From: Gammaproteobacteria bacterium
GTDB lineage: Bacteria > Pseudomonadota > Gammaproteobacteria > Pseudomonadales > Pseudohongiellaceae
DNA length: 54,060 nt
Assembly (NCBI GenBank): GCA_028825335.1
Contig: JAPKAI010000008.1
Span: 1 to 54,060, forward strand
Direction: 5' to 3'
In this document: piece by piece, positions 9,037-17,088 of the stretch
Layout of the letters: the number at the start of each line of letters is the position of its first letter
How positions within the stretch are numbered: position 1 is the first letter of the stretch
Program-made: the position numbers and the translations under genes
Notes under the pieces: model-generated
Seen by the model: only the letters and a program-made list of their open reading frames with translations
What the model was told of the DNA's origin: nothing
The model's database searches: none

Positions 9037-9797
9037 AAAAATCCAAGCCTGCAACTCTAACGCGGCGAAAGCTGATTACCAGAGCGGGAGCATTAGGTGG
9101 GATATTGCTCACCGGATGCGATAGCGATTTGTATACGCCGCCAAAAATACGCGGCGGCCTGATGGGAGTTGCCGATGTACTAACCATGTCCACACAGCGT
9201 TTCTTGATGGCCGGGCAAGCTCCCGTTCAGGAACATGACATAAGCGAAATTACCAAGAACTTCCCGGTGTGGAATCAGAGCAATCCTGACGACGACGAAT
9301 ATCAACGGCTACGCCAAGGCGGTTTTACTGAATGGTGCTTACCGGTAGAAGGATTAGTAAACCGCCCCGTAACCCTTTCCTTGGAGGATTTAAAGCGTTT
9401 CCCTCAGCAAACTCAAATCACGTCTCACATCTGCGAACAAGGATGGTCTGCTATCGCTCAGTGGACGGGCGCACCTTTACTACAAGTATTGGAAGCAGCA
9501 GGCGGGGTCAAGCCTGAAGCTCGCTATGTAGTTATCGATGCCTACGGTGGATGGTATGAAGGTTATGACATGTTCGATGTTGTTCACCCACAAACTATTC
9601 TGGCCTACGGCATGAATGGAAAAGACCTACCACAGGGCAATGGCGCTCCTGTTCGGCTGAGAGTCGAACGTCATTGTGGTTACAAGCAGCTCAAGTTCAT
9701 AAAATCCATACAAGTAGTTTCCTCAATGGAAGGCTTTGGTAGAGGCACCGGCGGACTGAACTCAGACTTCGATTTTCACTGGTACGCTGGAGCCTGA
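9033..9797 (+). CDS. Tat-exported, lipobox-bearing sulfite-oxidase-fold molybdoprotein
   Basis: 254 residues of the YedY/MsrP-like oxidoreductase molybdopterin-binding family. The N-terminus reads TRRKLITRAGALGGILLTGC: a twin-arginine motif followed directly by a lipobox with Cys at residue 29, so the mature protein is probably a Tat-translocated lipoprotein. The Mo-ligand Cys is in SHICEQGWSAIAQWTG, about residue 134, and the late AYGMNGKDLP and APVRLRVERHCGYK motifs are typical. The C-terminal dimerisation domain of true sulfite oxidases is absent. It overlaps the cytochrome b gene by 4 bp, which suggests electron exchange with that membrane protein instead of an MsrQ partner. The substrate could be sulfite, thiosulfate, an S- or N-oxide; not resolvable here. 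Confidence 0.87.
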   Translation: MKKSKPATLTRRKLITRAGALGGILLTGCDSDLYTPPKIRGGLMGVADVLTMSTQRFLMAGQAPVQEHDISEITKNFPVWNQSNPDDDEYQRLRQGGFTEWCLPVEGLVNRPVTLSLEDLKRFPQQTQITSHICEQGWSAIAQWTGAPLLQVLEAAGGVKPEARYVVIDAYGGWYEGYDMFDVVHPQTILAYGMNGKDLPQGNGAPVRLRVERHCGYKQLKFIKSIQVVSSMEGFGRGTGGLNSDFDFHWYAGA

Positions 9798-9917
9798 AGT
9801 TAGAGGCCCACAATGCTCTGCGAGCTCGTCAGAATTAACTAAAAACGTGGCCTGTCCCCGATTTATCTTTTGCTTTAGTATAAAGCGTAATCTCCCTGAA
9901 AATACGGCGGAACGATC

Positions 9918-12326
9918 ATGGCCTATTCACTCATCGGTAAGAACTTTACGCCACCGGATGTACACGGCAAGGTAAATGGCAAAGCCAAATATGCTGAGGA
10001 TTTCACGGCGCAGGGCATGCTCTATGCACGCCTGCTCACCAGTCCGGTTCCCCATGCCCGCATTCGGCGCATCGATACCAGTGCTGCGCTAAAAATAGAA
10101 GGCGTTATCGCCGTACTTACCGCTGACGACGTGCCTAGCGTTGAGGGTGTAGCAAACCATATTCTGACCAATGAACCTGCTTATGTGGGGGATCCTATTC
10201 TGGCGGTTGCTGCAGTTGATGAGAAAACGGCCGAAGATGCAATCGCGGCGATCACCTTTGAATTCGAAGCACTGCCTTTTACCGTAGACCCGCTTACTAG
10301 CCTGCGCCCCGGTGGGCCCGAGGCTCGCACACAGGGGAATGTGGGCAACTCATCTATAAGAGAAGGCATACGCTCCATCAAGTGGAGCGCTGCAGAGTTT
10401 GCTGCCGCTGGCGAGAACACCCTGCCCCAGGGAGAATCCGCCTTAGAGTGGAGCGTGGGGGATCTGGAATCAGGGTTTAACGATGCGGCATTCGTCATCG
10501 ATGAAAGTTTTGTAACAGCCAGTCACTCTCATTTGTCCATGGAGCCCCGCTCGGTTCTTTCTTATTGGGAAAACGGCAAGTGTTTTGTCTACGGCTCTAG
10601 TCAGAGCCAGAGCTTCCCGGTGCCGGGCCTTGCTGCCTACATCGGTATCGCCCCAGAAGACCTCGTGTTCGTGGCCGAGTTCTGTGGCGGTGGTTTTGGT
10701 TCCAAGGGTGCTGCCTATCCGAGCATGTCCATTCCTGCTCACATGTCACGTCTGACAGGTCGGCCGGTGATGCTGCGCATCTCTCGTGAAGAAGAGTATT
10801 ACATTGGTTCGGCGCGGCATGGTTTTCAGGGGCACATTAAAATGGGCTTCCGCGAAGACGGCCGCATAACCGCGGCCGATTTGTATATCGTTCAGGACAA
10901 TGGCGCCAATGCGGGTTTTTCCGACTGGTTGTCCGCCGGCGATGCCGTCTCTTTAGTGTATCAACCGCTAGCAATGCGCTTCCGGGGCATTCCAGTATTT
11001 ACCAATACCCCACTCAAGGGCGCGCAGCGCGGCCCAGGGCAGAATCAGGTTCACGCCGCTATTGAGCCCTTACTCGACAAAGCTGCTCGGGAGCTGGGCA
11101 TCGATAGGCTGGAGATTCGCAGCATCAACGCGCCGGAAAGTGACGACCTCTATGGGGCCAGACAGAGCTCTCTCACCAGCGCACACTTGCCGGAGGCACT
11201 GGCAAAAGGTGCAGAGCAGTTTGGTTGGGAAGAGAAAAGCCGACTCAGCGGGCAGCGCATTGGCAATAAGATCATCGGCGTCGGCGTCGGGCAGGCTTAT
11301 CACTCGGCCGGAGCCAATGGCTTCGATGGCCTGGTTCGACTCTCCCCCGAAGGCAAGCTGCATATTCATACCGGTGTCGGCAATCTGGGCACCTATTCAC
11401 ATACCGCTACCTCACGGGTGGCTGCCGAAATTCTGAAGTGCAACTGGGATAACTGTGTTGTCGAACGAGGAGATAGCCGCCGTCACCTGCCCTGGAATCT
11501 AGGACAGTTTGGCAGCAACACGTCTTTCACCATGACCCGCACCAATTACGTAGCAGCAATGGATGCTCTGGAGAAATTGTTGGAGATCGCCGCGCTGGAT
11601 ATGGGCGGCTCGCCCGCCGATTACGACATCGGCGATGAAAGAGTTTTTCTTAAAGCTGACCCTTCAAACTTTATTAGCTACGCAGCGGCAGCAACGCGCG
11701 CCATCGAGATAGGCGGCAAATACAGCGGCCAGATAGCACCGGAAGACATTAATTCGATGACCCGCAATTCAGTTGCAGCTCTTGCTGGAACCGGACTGAT
11801 TGGCGTGGCAAAAGACAACCTGGAAAAAGTGGGTACAGTGCCTGCACTAGCTGCGGGCTTTGTGCAGATTGCACTGGATACGGAAACAGGCAAGTACGAC
11901 ATTCTCGATTACGTAGGCGTGGCTGACTGCGGCACCGTATTGCATCCATTAGGACTGGGGAATCAAATCAAGAGCGCCGCCTTCATGGGTTTTGGTATGG
12001 CTGGTTTCGAGAGACATGCCTACGATCCGCAAAACGGTCTACCGGCCAATAGCAGCTTATATCTGGCCAAGCCGCCAACCTATCTCGATGCAGCTACCGA
12101 CATGAGTTGGGCAGCCATCGACAAAGCCGACCCAGAAAACCCAGTTGGCGCTAAAGGCATCGGGGAGCCTATTCAGGGCTGTGCAGCCGCCGCTTTACTC
12201 TGCGCCATCTCCGACGCACTGGGTGGACATAATTTCAATCGAGTGCCAGTAACTGCCGACATGATTGTTAACGCTGCTAGCGGCAGGCCGCAATCTCAAA
12301 AGCCTTTGCAGACGAATACAACATAA
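9918..12326 (+). CDS. Xanthine-dehydrogenase-family molybdenum subunit, orphan
   Basis: 802 residues, the length of CoxL/XdhB-type large subunits. The start MAYSLIGKNFTPPDVHGKVNGKAKYAEDF is the usual first strand of the aldehyde-oxidase/xanthine-dehydrogenase a/b hammerhead domain. GGGFGSKGAAYPSM near residue 257 is the Mo-cofactor loop, and GAKGIGEPIQGCAAAAL near 737 carries the expected catalytic Glu. The family hydroxylates heterocycles, aldehydes or CO using Mo, 2Fe-2S and FAD partners. Neither a 2Fe-2S nor an FAD subunit gene is adjacent; the nearest set is 26 kb away in the other orientation. No signal peptide. It follows the Mo-lipoprotein by 120 bp and ends at a strong terminator, so it looks like its own unit. 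Confidence 0.88.
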   Translation: MAYSLIGKNFTPPDVHGKVNGKAKYAEDFTAQGMLYARLLTSPVPHARIRRIDTSAALKIEGVIAVLTADDVPSVEGVANHILTNEPAYVGDPILAVAAVDEKTAEDAIAAITFEFEALPFTVDPLTSLRPGGPEARTQGNVGNSSIREGIRSIKWSAAEFAAAGENTLPQGESALEWSVGDLESGFNDAAFVIDESFVTASHSHLSMEPRSVLSYWENGKCFVYGSSQSQSFPVPGLAAYIGIAPEDLVFVAEFCGGGFGSKGAAYPSMSIPAHMSRLTGRPVMLRISREEEYYIGSARHGFQGHIKMGFREDGRITAADLYIVQDNGANAGFSDWLSAGDAVSLVYQPLAMRFRGIPVFTNTPLKGAQRGPGQNQVHAAIEPLLDKAARELGIDRLEIRSINAPESDDLYGARQSSLTSAHLPEALAKGAEQFGWEEKSRLSGQRIGNKIIGVGVGQAYHSAGANGFDGLVRLSPEGKLHIHTGVGNLGTYSHTATSRVAAEILKCNWDNCVVERGDSRRHLPWNLGQFGSNTSFTMTRTNYVAAMDALEKLLEIAALDMGGSPADYDIGDERVFLKADPSNFISYAAAATRAIEIGGKYSGQIAPEDINSMTRNSVAALAGTGLIGVAKDNLEKVGTVPALAAGFVQIALDTETGKYDILDYVGVADCGTVLHPLGLGNQIKSAAFMGFGMAGFERHAYDPQNGLPANSSLYLAKPPTYLDAATDMSWAAIDKADPENPVGAKGIGEPIQGCAAAALLCAISDALGGHNFNRVPVTADMIVNAASGRPQSQKPLQTNTT

Positions 12327-12350
12327 ATAATTGGGGACAGTTCTAAAACG

Positions 12351-12383
12351 AAAAGGGGACAGATTTATTCTGCCCCCTTTTTT
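12351..12383. terminator. Bidirectional Rho-independent terminator
   Basis: A hairpin with arms AAAAGGGGACAGA (12351-12363) and its near-perfect complement at 12369-12381, a five-base loop and a run of T on one side and A on the other. It lies between the converging ends of the Mo-subunit gene and the solute-binding protein gene, and can serve both. It contains the GGGACAGATTTATT motif that recurs at other gene ends in the window. Confidence 0.82.
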
Positions 12384-12422
12384 CAAAATTAGAATACCCT
12401 GAGCCCAATTCTTCTCCCTTTC

Positions 12423-13160
12423 TTACGGGAGGGGAAACTTGGTTTGGGCGATGAAAGCATTTACTGCAGATAGCAGGTTTTGGCTATTATTGCTAACGAC
12501 GAAAACTGATTCTTCGCGTTGGCCCGGCGTAAGGTCATGGTGATCGATCAGAATTATTTCTGCACCGTGTGACGGAATGATTTGATCGTCAAGCGCATAA
12601 TATTCAGCTTCGGCGATGGCATCGAGCTGCCCTAGGTCGAACTCTGCGTAAAGCTCAGTGAATGTATTGGTGGTTCTAACGATAACTCCATCCGGCGCAC
12701 GGCGATTAACATCGCGTTCTGCTGCCATCCCTGAAACGACCCCGACGGTCTTGCCAATAAAGTCGTCAATGTGTGCATAACTCTCCTGATCTTCCGGATT
12801 AATTCGCAGCGCCCTTCGCTCGTAAAGAAACGGCGAAGAAAATGTCGCTCCTGAATGTGCCCGGTCGGGGAAGTTCGCAACATTGGTTGCGACTAAATCG
12901 ACTTCATCACTGCTGGCTAATAGCCACGATTCATTGAAAGGAACTACGACCCAAGAAATTTTCAGCTCCGCTTCGGCAGCAAACTGTTCGACGTACTGCC
13001 TGATCCAGAGCTGCGAGTCATACTGATTAGTGGGGGCGTCCGATGTTACCGCGACGGTAAGAACGCCTGATCTAATCGTCTGGATTTGTTGATCTACTCC
13101 GCATCCACTTGCACCCACATAAAAGCAGAACAGGGTAATAGTTGTTAGTAGCTTTTTCAT
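12423..13160 (-). CDS. Periplasmic solute-binding lipoprotein (SBP family 3-like)
   Basis: 245 residues from the ATG at 13160; a start five codons earlier is possible but the signal peptide begins with MKKLL at this one. The lipobox is GASGC, so the protein should be anchored as a lipoprotein. The two-lobed layout of family 3 binding proteins is visible: SGVLTVAVTSDAPT at the N-terminal lobe, a Phe-rich SSPFLYERRALRI segment in the middle, FIGKTVGVVSGMAAERDV opening the second lobe, and FDLGQLDAIAEAEYYAL near the hinge. Such proteins bind amino acids or other polar ligands for ABC importers or sensors. No permease or ATPase gene is adjacent, so the partner is unknown. Confidence 0.75.
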   Translation of the reverse strand: MKKLLTTITLFCFYVGASGCGVDQQIQTIRSGVLTVAVTSDAPTNQYDSQLWIRQYVEQFAAEAELKISWVVVPFNESWLLASSDEVDLVATNVANFPDRAHSGATFSSPFLYERRALRINPEDQESYAHIDDFIGKTVGVVSGMAAERDVNRRAPDGVIVRTTNTFTELYAEFDLGQLDAIAEAEYYALDDQIIPSHGAEIILIDHHDLTPGQREESVFVVSNNSQNLLSAVNAFIAQTKFPLP

Positions 13161-13427
13161 TTCATTAATCCTCAAAATTCCTAGGTATTCTTTTAATCTA
13201 TTCCCGCAAGATACTACAAGTATCGGCTATTAGGGAGCGGGATGATTCGAGAAGGTCATGCGGACACTTACGGCCTAACAACTTATTGGCGTGAGGTGGA
13301 TTTCTTGATTACACCAACAGCATGCCAAGGTGGACTTCCCTGTTTCCAACTTCTGCTGTATTTTATGTTGATCCCTTTAATTCTGTTCCTTTCTTTACAG
13401 TAGTCACATTCGAAAATGGAGTTACGT

Positions 13428-14837
13428 ATGAAACCACTCTGGCAGCTCAGCGCCATCGATCAGGCAGCCGGCATTCGTGAAGGAAATTTCACTGCAACCG
13501 CTCTCGTTGAATCTGTGCTGGAACGCGTGGCGCTAAAAAACTCCGAACTGAATGCCATCGTCGATCCTATGGGAGAGCAAGCGCTGTTGGCATCTGAAAA
13601 AGCCGATAAAGCAGTAGCAAATGGTAACAAGCTAGGCCCCTTACACGGAGTGCCCGTAACCGTCAAAGTGAATGTCGATACTAGAGGGAGAGCAACTACC
13701 AACGGAATGGAGGTTTTCAAAGATGTCATCGCACCAGACAATTCACCCCTCGTACAAAATTTGCTGAACGCGGGTGCCATCATCATCGGTCGCACCAATA
13801 CGCCAGAAATGTCCATGCGCCTAACTACGGATAATCCGTTGTATGGCCTCACACGGAATCCTTGGAATTTAGAAATGTCTCCCGGGGGATCGTCCGGGGG
13901 AGCGGCTGCATCTGCTGCAGCAGGTTTCGGCGCTATTCACCACGGCAATGATATTGCAGGGTCGCTGCGCTACCCTGCCACGGCCTGCGGTGTAAGTACG
14001 CTTAAGCCAGGACTGGGACGGGTTCCTGCTTATCTTCCTTCTGCAAAAGCTGAGCGCGGCATGCTGGCACAACTCATGTCCGTACAAGGAGCAATTTGTC
14101 GCGAAGTAAAAGATGTGAGGCTCGCGACACAGGTGTTGATCGGACATGATCCCCGCGACCCCTGGCATGTGCCGATGCCATTTAGTCAGGGAGGCCCGGC
14201 CTTAACCAAAATTGGTTTTTGCCGTGAGGCCCATGGCTATCCCATTCATGAGGGCATTCTTGCCAACTTGGACCGGGCTGCGTCCATTCTTGAAGACGCG
14301 GGCTACATCGTTGAAGAGATTGAGACTCCTTCCATTGCTGAAGCCGCTAAAGCATGGCTTCAGGTAACCAACTTCGAAATGAAAAAGACTCTCGAACCTG
14401 TGTTCAGCGAACACGGTAGCGAGATCATCAAACAAATATTCGATTGTTATTACCAGCTGGAAGACATGGTGGATGCCGAGGGCTATCTATTCGGTATTGC
14501 CGAACGTACCCGCATGGTACGCGAATGGAATCTTATATTGGCAGACTACCCACTGATATTGACGCCTTACTTAATGCGGCCAGGCTATCCCAATGATTTT
14601 GATGAAACCTTCGAAGGAGTTAAAGATCTTTTTGATTCCTCCATCTACAGCTACGGCTTGAATTACGTGGGAATGCCTGCGGGTGTTGTGCCGGTGGATC
14701 TGGTGGATGGCCTGCCATCGGGAATACAGTTGATTGGCCAGAAATGGCGAGAAGATCTTATTCTAGATGCCATGGAGGTCATCGAAAATGCAACGGGCGT
14801 GATGACGCGAAAGCTTTGGGATCGAGAATCAGATTAA
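13428..14837 (+). CDS. Amidase (amidase signature family)
   Basis: 469 residues from the ATG at 13428, chosen because GGAG ends six bases before it; an ATG four codons earlier overlaps that site. The Ser-cisSer-Lys triad is complete: Lys in GVPVTVKVNVD near residue 80, the cis-Ser in MSPGGSSGGAAASAA near 155, and the nucleophile in DIAGSLRYPATACG near 179. The family hydrolyses amides, including nitrile-derived amides, peptide amides and aryl acylamides, or serves as GatA; the absence of gatB/gatC and the short length make GatA unlikely. No signal peptide, so cytoplasmic. It stands alone, with a 250-bp upstream region from the divergent binding-protein gene. Confidence 0.9.
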   Translation: MKPLWQLSAIDQAAGIREGNFTATALVESVLERVALKNSELNAIVDPMGEQALLASEKADKAVANGNKLGPLHGVPVTVKVNVDTRGRATTNGMEVFKDVIAPDNSPLVQNLLNAGAIIIGRTNTPEMSMRLTTDNPLYGLTRNPWNLEMSPGGSSGGAAASAAAGFGAIHHGNDIAGSLRYPATACGVSTLKPGLGRVPAYLPSAKAERGMLAQLMSVQGAICREVKDVRLATQVLIGHDPRDPWHVPMPFSQGGPALTKIGFCREAHGYPIHEGILANLDRAASILEDAGYIVEEIETPSIAEAAKAWLQVTNFEMKKTLEPVFSEHGSEIIKQIFDCYYQLEDMVDAEGYLFGIAERTRMVREWNLILADYPLILTPYLMRPGYPNDFDETFEGVKDLFDSSIYSYGLNYVGMPAGVVPVDLVDGLPSGIQLIGQKWREDLILDAMEVIENATGVMTRKLWDRESD

Positions 14838-14874
14838 GAGAAAGCAAAGAGGTCGGAGTAATTTGACCCAGAAG

Positions 14875-14890
14875 CCATGCTTTAGCATGG
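14875..14890 (+). terminator. Small hairpin downstream of the amidase
   Basis: CCATGC, loop TTTA, GCATGG forms a 6-bp stem 38 bp after the amidase stop, without a clear T-run. Just before it, 14851-14861 matches the core of the 19-bp dispersed motif. This is weak evidence for a terminator; it may only be a repeat remnant. Confidence 0.3.
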
Positions 14891-15014
14891 TTCCACGGAG
14901 CATCGAGCGACAATGTCATTCACTAAGCACCATCGGGTGCTAAAAGTGTCTAGTTACTTAGAAAGTCTACACAGCTTTATAGCCGCCACCATGCTCATGC
15001 GCCGCGTGTACCAG

Positions 15015-15617
15015 CTAATCCAAAGATGCCTGATTAACGCTCTGAACGGCAGCTGCAGTTTGCTGCGGAAAACGCAGGGAGCGAGTGGCCATAAGTGTTA
15101 ATCCAAGCGCCATAAACAGATGCAAGAAATCGCCGGGCTGCAAAACCGGAGGTAACGAGAACTGACTAGAGAACAACAACAGTGCCGCAAGCAATGAGCT
15201 ACTCCCCATTGTCGCCTTTACATCCCTATTCTTCATTGACCTGAGCAACAGTGCAACTACTGCGACGATCGCTAGGAGATTTCCCCACAAGCTGAATTCC
15301 AGAGCCGAGGCGACTAGACCAAAGGCGCCAGCGATGATTAAGAAGATACTCGCGAAACGCCAACTCTGAGCAACGCCCGAATCCGGCCACAAGAATGCAG
15401 CTGCCAATAATGGGTAAGCAGCAGAGGCACCTAGTCCAGAGAAGAAACTATGCATCCCTGGCAAGGGCAATAAAGTCGAGAAACGCAGAACTCCCAAAAA
15501 TGCTGCAGCAGCAAATACGGCAGCGCTTAAGCGTATACCGATCGATGCACTCGGTTTCATAATAATCGCGAGTGTCGCAATCAGCAGCACGCCGTCTGAA
15601 AGCGCCAGGCTATTCAT
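15015..15617 (-). CDS. Unknown multi-pass membrane protein coupled to the sterol-desaturase gene
   Basis: 200 residues, mostly hydrophobic, with about seven possible membrane helices (for example SLALSDGVLLIATLAIIM, AVFAAAAFLGVLRF, FASIFLIIAGAFGLVASAL) and few charged residues. No catalytic motif is recognised. Its start overlaps the stop of the sterol-desaturase-type gene by four bases (ATGA), so the two are translated together and probably act on the same membrane substrate or form a complex; this is inference from coupling. It could be a subunit, a redox partner without visible haem ligands, or a lipid carrier. Confidence 0.7.
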   Translation of the reverse strand: MNSLALSDGVLLIATLAIIMKPSASIGIRLSAAVFAAAAFLGVLRFSTLLPLPGMHSFFSGLGASAAYPLLAAAFLWPDSGVAQSWRFASIFLIIAGAFGLVASALEFSLWGNLLAIVAVVALLLRSMKNRDVKATMGSSSLLAALLLFSSQFSLPPVLQPGDFLHLFMALGLTLMATRSLRFPQQTAAAVQSVNQASLD

Positions 15618-16711
15618 GATGCCGCCCCACGCCTAGATGTCTTGGCCCAGAGAAGGCCCACACTTGCGAAGGCGAGCACAGCAAAAGAAGCGATGAAAAT
15701 TTGGACAAATGCCGGCAGCTGCTGCTTGGATCCCAAATACAAGACCAAAAGGCCGGCCGAAATTACCGTCATCAGCAAGCCTGACAATCGAATCAGTGCG
15801 GGTGAGTCAGGCTCTTGCGCTTCCTCGCCTGTCAGCACGCTCTTCTTAATACCACCGGCTGAATTTCCCTCTGGCACCCAAACTGGCTCACCAAAGAAGC
15901 ACATGAGCTTGTCACGCCAGTTCGACTGAGCACCTGCTTTGCGAAACATCCCCACCCAATAGTGCAAATTACTCCACACCGGATTCCAGCTATTCAGCGG
16001 GGTCTTGATGCCAAACCTAACTGGTTCGTCTACTCGCTCATCGGCATAGGTTCCGAAAAGCCTGTCCCAAACACTAAAGACGCCGCCGTAATTTTTGTCG
16101 ATACAATAATCATTTTTGCCATGATGTACGCGATGATTAGAGGGTGTAACGAGAAACAATTCTAACCAACCGAGCCTCCCCACTAAGCGCGTATGCACCC
16201 AAACCTGATAGAGCAGATCGATGAGCCCGATAATCACGAATACTTGAACAGGGATGCCTAAGATGGCAAGGGGCATATAAAACACCCATTTAAAATAGAA
16301 GCCAGTGGAGGCCTGCCTTAGCGCAGTCGAAAGGTTGAATTGTTCACTGCTATGATGAGTGATGTGAGAGGCCCAAAACATATTGACCTCATGACCCGTG
16401 CGATGCACCCAGTAGTACATGAAATCGTAAAGCAATAGCGCAAAAATCCATGTAAATGGGCTCGTCAGATCCCACGTAAACGTGCCATATTTGGCATGTA
16501 TGATGGCATACATGAAGGCGCTAATAACCGCGCCGGTGGCATTAACGAACTGACTCATTATTCCTATGTTGATCGACGTAATACTGTCTTGGAATGTATA
16601 GACTGATCGTCCGAGCAAGCGACTGACGCCAAGCTCAATGACGACGAAGCAGATAAGCAAAGGAATAAGTATGATGGTTGGCGAAAAGACAAATTCAGGC
16701 ATTGAATACAA
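15614..16711 (-). CDS. Sterol desaturase/fatty acid hydroxylase family protein
   Basis: 365 residues with N-terminal membrane helices and the three His clusters of the di-iron family: HRTGH at 103-107, HITHH at 116-120 and HRVHH at 193-197. A later part adds two further hydrophobic helices near 310-360, beyond the usual core of about 270. Members insert oxygen or double bonds into sterols, fatty acids or alkylglycerol ethers at the membrane. MYSM gives two possible starts three codons apart. It is the first gene of a two-gene minus-strand operon with a membrane protein of unknown role. The exact substrate is not predictable; hopanoid, sterol or fatty-acid hydroxylation are all possible. Confidence 0.88.
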   Translation of the reverse strand: MYSMPEFVFSPTIILIPLLICFVVIELGVSRLLGRSVYTFQDSITSINIGIMSQFVNATGAVISAFMYAIIHAKYGTFTWDLTSPFTWIFALLLYDFMYYWVHRTGHEVNMFWASHITHHSSEQFNLSTALRQASTGFYFKWVFYMPLAILGIPVQVFVIIGLIDLLYQVWVHTRLVGRLGWLELFLVTPSNHRVHHGKNDYCIDKNYGGVFSVWDRLFGTYADERVDEPVRFGIKTPLNSWNPVWSNLHYWVGMFRKAGAQSNWRDKLMCFFGEPVWVPEGNSAGGIKKSVLTGEEAQEPDSPALIRLSGLLMTVISAGLLVLYLGSKQQLPAFVQIFIASFAVLAFASVGLLWAKTSRRGAAS

Positions 16712-17039
16712 TCCTATTATAATTTTGGGTACTTGATACCCTGTTCAGGGCGAAATATCAATAAAATTAATGCCTTGCGCCACAGTGCGTCCTCTCAAAA
16801 ATCCTCTCCTCAATTCCGCTACGTATATTAAGTTACTCCATCAACACATTAAAATTATTTCTTCACCCGTTTAACATAAAACGCTCATCCAAATAAGGAA
16901 ACCAGATAGAGCCATGATCCAAATAAAGCTATTGCGTCAAAATATTTTTAAGAGAACTTTCGCTCTCTTCTAACCACCAAGCTTCCAAGATCTTTGAGTG
17001 TCATAAAACCCTAACTTTATCTAGGTTAGAGGGACACTA
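16712..17039. other. Intergenic region, no gene seen
   Basis: An AT-rich stretch between the start of the sterol-desaturase gene and the end of the first PQQ-type gene. It must hold the promoter of the minus-strand hydroxylase operon. Besides a short CCCTG/CAGGG inverted pair at 16739-16750, no coding frame or RNA gene was recognised. Confidence 0.4.
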
Positions 17040-17076
17040 GGGGACACCAATACGCTAATAACTTATTGGTGCCCCC
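17040..17076 (-). terminator. Hairpin downstream of the first PQQ-type gene
   Basis: Arms GGGGACACCAATA (17040-17052) and TATTGGTGCCCCC (17064-17076) pair at 12 of 13 positions with an 11-base loop, 12 bp after the stop of the minus-strand propeller gene. No long T-run follows, so termination strength is uncertain, but the placement fits a 3' end structure. Confidence 0.6.
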
Positions 17077-17088
17077 TAATTTCTTTCT

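Noticed and set aside
13428..14837. GatA subunit of the tRNA amidotransferase
   Set aside because: No gatB or gatC adjacent and the sequence after the triad does not look like GatA; generic amidase is safer.
14913..15101. 62-codon plus-strand frame after the amidase
   Set aside because: It overlaps the end of the better-supported minus-strand membrane protein gene, has no Shine-Dalgarno site and no family resemblance.
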